64,000 nt of DNA, taken from assembly GCA_030015575.1 (NCBI GenBank), contig CM057337.1, forward strand, positions 338,034,583 to 338,098,582, in the 5' to 3' direction. A program made the translations under genes and the position numbers. Source of the DNA: Agapanthus africanus (Eukaryota > Streptophyta > Magnoliopsida > Asparagales > Amaryllidaceae). Shown one piece after another: positions 59,243 to 64,000 of this stretch. The notes below the pieces were generated by a model. That model was not told where the DNA came from, searched no databases, and saw only the letters and a program-made list of their open reading frames with translations. Within the stretch, counting starts at the first letter, position 1. Each line of letters starts with the position of its first letter.

Positions 59243-60676
59243 AATTCCCCCAAACTTATTTTCGATCGTCTCGAGCGAACTGTTTTATTAAAAAGAGAAG
59301 AAGAAAATAAAGAAAGAGAAAAACTAACTAGCACACTTTCGTAGGCAACACGATTGCACTGAGCACGTGCAACAAGCCTTTACCTCTAGGTGTCCCTAGT
59401 AGGAGGAGTGTTGTCTCCTGAGGGTTTTCAGCGGATTGCACCCACAAAATCCAAAAATAAAAGAAAGATCATGAATATTACATTTAAAGACAAGAATTGT
59501 AAAAGAAAAGCCTTGAAAATTAGGGTTTTCAACTATGCTAACTTTTCGGTTGTCATGAGCCCTATCTTAATAGTCATGAAAAAATATTAGAAATCACGTC
59601 TTCCTTCAATAAAACATCGTCTTTTTCTTCATTCCTATCTTTCTTCCAAACACCGATCATATCACCATGCGTGTGTGTAAAGGACATCCCTACACCCGGA
59701 GAATTCAATTCAAGCTATCATACTCTTGCCCATCAGCCTCAGTACTTTTTAATTAATGAATATTTATATGAATTTTTCTCACACACTTTCATGCGACCAT
59801 TAATACTTCTTGAGGTACTAACCGACCGATTACTCATGTGCTTGCTTATTTGGTGTATTTTCCTCGTCTTGCACCACCTAAGGCATAGCAGTGACTTCCA
59901 GACCAATTGGCCTTAGGGCACTAGGTGAAGAGGCACCCTCGCTATATATTTTTTTATTGCCCTCGGTGATAACAAAACCAGTGTCCATTTTTCTCACCAC
60001 TTTATATATTTTTTTATTCACTTTTTCTTTTATTTCCTTCATACATCGGCTTTAAGACAAGAGCATTTCAAGGTATCCTCTACTATCCCAGGCTTCAAGA
60101 CGTGTGTAAGTGCGAATAGCAGGGTATCAACGCTCAAAATGTTTGGCTTTCCAGAATAGAAACTATTTTTCAGACTTATTTTTATCCTCAGATTAGTGAC
60201 TTCCTTTATCTTACTAACCCTTGGGACAACGGCTCATAACTACTTATTACTAGTTCGTATAAGAAAACTTCCAATTTTCTTAGTTTTCTTAAATTTTTCA
60301 AATCTCATGGATGTAATTTTTCATTATCTAAACTTTTATTATCTTATTTATGTACAAAAATATTTTTATCTTTTGAAAATTTTTAAAATTTTTATAGGTT
60401 TTCAAAAATGTTTTGTGCTTATGCAAAGTATGATGCAAATGATGCGAAAATAAGCACAAACATCCCCCAAACTTGTTTTCAACAGTGTCCTCACTGTTGC
60501 CATCAGCTAAATCTTGAAAAACCTGTAAGCTTGGGAGGAATTTATTAGTGGGGGCAAAATATATAAGTGAAGAACCTCCCCCAAACTTATTTTTGGCTCA
60601 AAATTTTGTAAAATTTTTATTTTCAAGAGCCCGATTATACCCCCCCCCAAACTTAAGCAATGTTAATCTTTGAAAA
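59243..60676 (-). other. Non-coding 3' region of element D
   Basis: Contains several minus-strand AAGTTTGGGGG motifs (near 59245, 60465, 60580 and 60645) and AACAGTGAGGACACTGTT (near 60485), the kind of sequence known between pol and the 3' LTR of Athila/Tat elements. ORFs such as 59671-59916 and 60196-60453 have no recognisable domain. Its direct join to the protease frame marks the deletion of the rest of pol. Confidence 0.65.
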
Positions 60677-63578
60677 TCATATGAGGGGGTCAAAAATCAT
60701 TGGTCGATGCCAAGCTTTGCAAAGACCGAATGTCAACACCAACCATTCAAAAATTTTATCAATGCAGTGCTCTGGTTGGTGGAAGAAGAAGTGGGGAAAG
60801 GTTAAGTGGTGGAAGAGAGTGTGTGTGCGTCTCATTTTGGAGAGACGATGCAGTGAATGTGATGGATTACTCGCATTCTTTTTACAATTCAGAAGAAGGG
60901 GTGGAGGTTCAATTTCAATGATTGGGACATGATTCATTTCAACACCCGTGTCATTCAAAAATGCGAGTTCTTCAGCGAAGATCTCCTCAAAAGTTCCATC
61001 AATACCCCGATGAATAATGTCATCATAAAGTGCGGGGTGATCTTCAGACTCTAAGAACAGTTCATAATCCGTGTTAATTGTTGACCCGGACATCTCGGTG
61101 GAAGAGTCTGTATGTGTATGATACATAGTTGGGTCAAACAACAACATATGAAAAGAATCTAGATCGGTATCAGGAGGATCATCAAATTCGCTGCTGTCGA
61201 CATCCATTAAGTCGACAGAACAGACCAGAGCAGTAGGTTCGGAGGGTACACTTCCCAACTTGTAAATGTTCAGCTCAATTGACCTATTCCCGAAAGATAG
61301 GGTCATAGAGCCATTACGACAGTTGATGATAGCGTTGGAAGTGGCCAAAAAGGGGCGACCTAAAATCACAGGAATTTGATTCCGTGGGTTCGCTACAGGC
61401 TGTGTATCAATTACAATAAAATCCACAGGGAATATAAATTCCCCGATTTTTATTAACACATCCTCCAGTTCACCCCTAGGTTTGGTGATTGATCGGTCAG
61501 CCATCTGGAGAGTGCAATGGGTTGGCTTCAACTCTCCGATCCCTAGTTGCTCATAAACCGAGTATGGAAGCAAGTTAACACTAGCGCCAAGGTCTAGTAG
61601 AGCACGGTTGATGTGTTTTTCCCCGATAGAAATGGAAATAGTAGGATATCCAGGATCCTTACGTTTCCTCGGTAATTGCTGGGGGAAAGCCGTGTCTATT
61701 GTTTTTTCCATGAAAATCTTCTTGGGCACTTGAGTCTTCCTCTTCCTAGTGCACAAGTTCTTAAGAGTTTTCGCATAGGACGGAACTTGTTGGATGGCAT
61801 CTAGGAGAGGGATGCTGATGTTAACTTGCTTGAACATGTCCATAATCTTCTCCATATGTGGACTTGATGTGTTAGCCCTTAACCGATTAGGATAAGGTGC
61901 TTTAGCAATAAGCGCTGGGTCCATCATAGGAGAAGGAAGTGTGTGTGGCCCCGATCCCAAAATAGAAGTGGGGATCGTCTGTGGAGGAGTAGAAGAGGTG
62001 GGCTGAGGTGGCGAGCCTTTTGGGAAATGAAGAATAGGCTCGCATGAAGGTGGTGGGGTAGAAGAACTGGGGTCAGAGTTAGAAGTGTGTGTGTGAGGAA
62101 AGGTCTCAGCCGGGGTTTTATTGATTGATTTATCGGTATCATCAAACTCTTCCCCAATGTGAGTGTCAAGCACTCTTCCAGATCTCAACATGGTTGCATC
62201 CACATGATGTGAATAGCCAGGATTGGGTAAAGGTTGAGCTGGAAGTTTCCCTTTCTCTCTTGCACTCATTTCGGCTTTTAGTTGTGCAATTTGTGCTTCC
62301 ATCGATTTGAGAGACAATGATCTTCATCACATTCTCGACGGAAGATTGCAAACTTGCCGTCCCTTGGATGGATTGTTTCATGAAAGTATCCAAGGTTTGT
62401 GCTAGTGCAGAGGTGTTATCTGTACCGGTCAATTGCAAAGAGTTTTCATGTGGTGCAAAAGTGTTGGCCGGATTTTGGAAGTTATGTGCTTGGAAGGGGT
62501 GCTGACTCAATTGAAGTGGTGGCTGCTGTTGTGGTGGAGGGGCCCTTTGGAAATTGTGTTGGGTTGGAACCGTGTTTTGAGATTGTGATTGGTTCCAAGC
62601 AAAGTTAGGGTGATTCCTCCAACCCTGATTATATGTGGAGGAAGATGGATCATTTCTAGGTCGTTGAAGTGCGGCATTGGTATGCTCATGACCTTGAAAC
62701 GGACATTCTTCCGTCAAGTGAGACAGATCAGAACAACAGCCACATACAGTTTTGGAGAGTGATATTTGACTTAGGGCGGCTAAAAATTTGTTTTCTATAG
62801 TCTCGAGTTTCTTTTGCATAGCTGTAATGTCAGCTCTAACTCCTATGGAAATATCATTGCCATCCCTAGACGATTGACTCACACCCTCCCACTGTAAACA
62901 TTTTTCAGCGAAATCTTCTAGAAAGTTCCAGGCTTCCCCATCATCTTTGGTCATAAAATTGCCTCGACACATGGATTCAACGGTCTGTCTTGTGTAAGGA
63001 GTAATGCCCTCATAAATGATTCGGCACAGTTCCCATCTCGGGATGCCATGATGTGGACATTGGACTAACAGATCCTTGAAACGTTCAAGACATTTTGAAA
63101 ATGTTTCATTTGAAAGCTGGGTGAATTGATAGATTTCGCTACGGACTCGAGCTGTTTTGTGATGTGGGTAAAATTTCTTAAGGAATGCTTTGACGAATTC
63201 ATCCCAATTTGAAATGGAATGTGCGGTAGTGTTATACAGCCACTTCTCGGCTATATCGCACAAGGTGAATGGGAGAAGACGAAGACGCAAAGCATCTATA
63301 GAAAGCTGTGAGGTACCCATCATTGCGCATACATTTTCAAATTTCGTGATAAAGACATATGCGTCTTCAGACTCGAGACCGTGATATTTGGGTAGAGGGT
63401 TGATGTATTGGGTTTTAATCTGAAAATTGTCCCCGTTGGCTGGTGGAATGGATAAGCAGGTGGAAAGGAGGCCTCGAGTAGGATAGCACCTCTCTTGGAG
63501 AGAGATGCGAGGTGGATTCTGCGTACCAACGGACGACGGCAGGGTAGTAGTAAAGAAGTTCGATGGAGACGGATCCAT
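60677..63578 (-). pseudogene. Athila gag and protease with one frameshift
   Basis: Frame 1 (63578-62166, 470 aa) opens MDPSPSNFF. A retrotransposon gag domain lies around residues 85-190 (FYPHHKTARVRSEIYQF, ERFKDLLVQCPHHG) and a CCHC knuckle at C279/C282/H287/C292. Frame 2 (62317-60677) carries the aspartic protease with D242-L-G-A-S (LLDLGASVNLLPYSVYEQLG) and ILGRPFLATSNA. The frames meet near 62300-62330, where the gag frame loses the family sequence and frame 2 picks it up, so one indel separates them. Frame 2 has no ATG at its start. Beyond the acidic linker after the protease the last ~60 codons look non-coding; reverse transcriptase is missing. Confidence 0.88.
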
Positions 63579-64000
63579 CGATTTGGGTGTGGTGGTGGGT
63601 AAAGAAAGGGTAAATGTAGAAATACCGACTTTTGGGTCGATCGAAAAGACGCGGACTAAACAGGCACTAGAATCCCGTTGTCCAGTCTATCTTGTACTAA
63701 AAAGGGTTAGTACAAGTGGCAGCGTAGATTTTATAATTAGGGGAAAGAATGAATGAATGCGGTGTTTGTTTTGAAAAAGGGATGGATTTTTTGAAAAAAT
63801 GATGCAACACAACAAATGCAGCAACAAAACCCTAAAATCTAGTGGTCACCTAGGTCCGGCTCTAGACCGCACCTAACTGCCAAAAGACAAGTCGCGGGAT
63901 AGAATCCTCCACTGCCTCTTTGTCCCCCTGTGGCCAGGTAAGTGCCAGGTAAGTGGGAAGGTACTCCACTACGTAAGTAGTGGGCCTAATTAATAACCAC
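63579..64000 (-). other. Leader of element D, to window edge
   Basis: No ORF with a recognisable domain. It lies between gag and the expected 5' LTR, which is outside the window. A short direct repeat GCCAGGTAAGTG occurs near 63932-63953. I could not recognise PBS or LTR sequence here. Confidence 0.55.

Larger units (their letters stand above)
57404..64000 (-). mobile_element. Athila-type gypsy element D, internally deleted and partial
   Basis: On the minus strand, from the right edge: leader, gag, protease, non-coding 3' region with repeated AGTTTGGGGG motifs, PPT, LTR (57425-59242), then a tRNA-Asp primer site (57404-57422). Reverse transcriptase, RNase H and integrase are absent: only ~1.4 kb separates the protease frame from the LTR. 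A PBS outside the 3' LTR means the LTR is followed by the start of another internal domain (a tandem or recombined copy), cut off against Copia C3. The 57367-57403 stretch cannot be assigned with confidence. The 5' LTR lies beyond the window. Confidence 0.8.

Noticed and set aside
59671-60453. Two ORFs of 81-85 aa on the plus strand
   Set aside because: They lie antisense in the non-coding 3' region of element D, with low-complexity, hydrophobic composition typical of AT-rich chance frames.

Overview
The window is a block of nested LTR retrotransposons from a flowering plant with a repeat-rich genome. I see no host gene, tRNA, rRNA or CRISPR array. The evidence for a plant is the set of lineages: Ty1/copia elements of Angela type (LTRs of about 2 kb opening TGTTGG or TGTTAG with ATGCCCTAGAGGCC close behind, initiator-Met-tRNA primer sites), a Ty3/gypsy Athila-type element (DLGAS protease, tRNA-Asp primer site), and LARD-type elements (LTRs of 4.0-4.7 kb around about 2.9 kb without pol). 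The species cannot be named from this sequence.

Layout. 1-917: unassigned DNA with a cluster of GGGCTG motifs. 922-5685: two head-to-tail Angela-like LTR copies and a pol 3' remnant (element C4, minus strand). 5686-54599: LARD A (plus strand), arranged LTR-internal-LTR-internal and hosting most of the other elements. A solo LTR of a related family (9248-11909, TSD AGGCC) sits in its first LTR. Copia C2 (16551-47980, minus, TSD CCTCT) sits in its second LTR. The gag of C2 is split twice: by LARD B (21956-32892, minus, TSD AAGGG) and by Copia C1 (33109-43741, minus, TSD ACAAT). Copia C3 (from 54600, plus) sits in the second LARD A internal domain; only its LTR and part of its leader remain. 57404-64000 is an Athila-type element D (minus) that keeps gag and protease but has lost reverse transcriptase and integrase and runs off the window.

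Function and age. Only C1 looks able to drive its own replication: it has a 1308-codon uninterrupted polyprotein, 2094-bp LTRs in which I saw two differences, and an exact TSD. C2 has an intact architecture but carries a stop codon, two frameshifts and an integrase active-site substitution. The LARDs keep LTRs, PBS and PPT but no enzymes, so they would have needed enzymes supplied in trans. The order of insertion is C4, then LARD A, then C2, then LARD B and C1.

The most interesting signals are non-coding. (i) The leaders of C1 and C2 each carry three evenly spaced stem-loops with a repeated inner hairpin, changing outer stems and compensatory substitutions (39587-39795, 44500-44709). (ii) GC-rich CCGCGG hairpins occur in otherwise unrelated element families. 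(iii) LARD LTRs contain a conserved intron/exon-like arrangement. (iv) LARD LTRs contain a stem-loop with a compensatory change. (v) A leader block of about 150 bp is shared by a copia element and the LARD internal domains.
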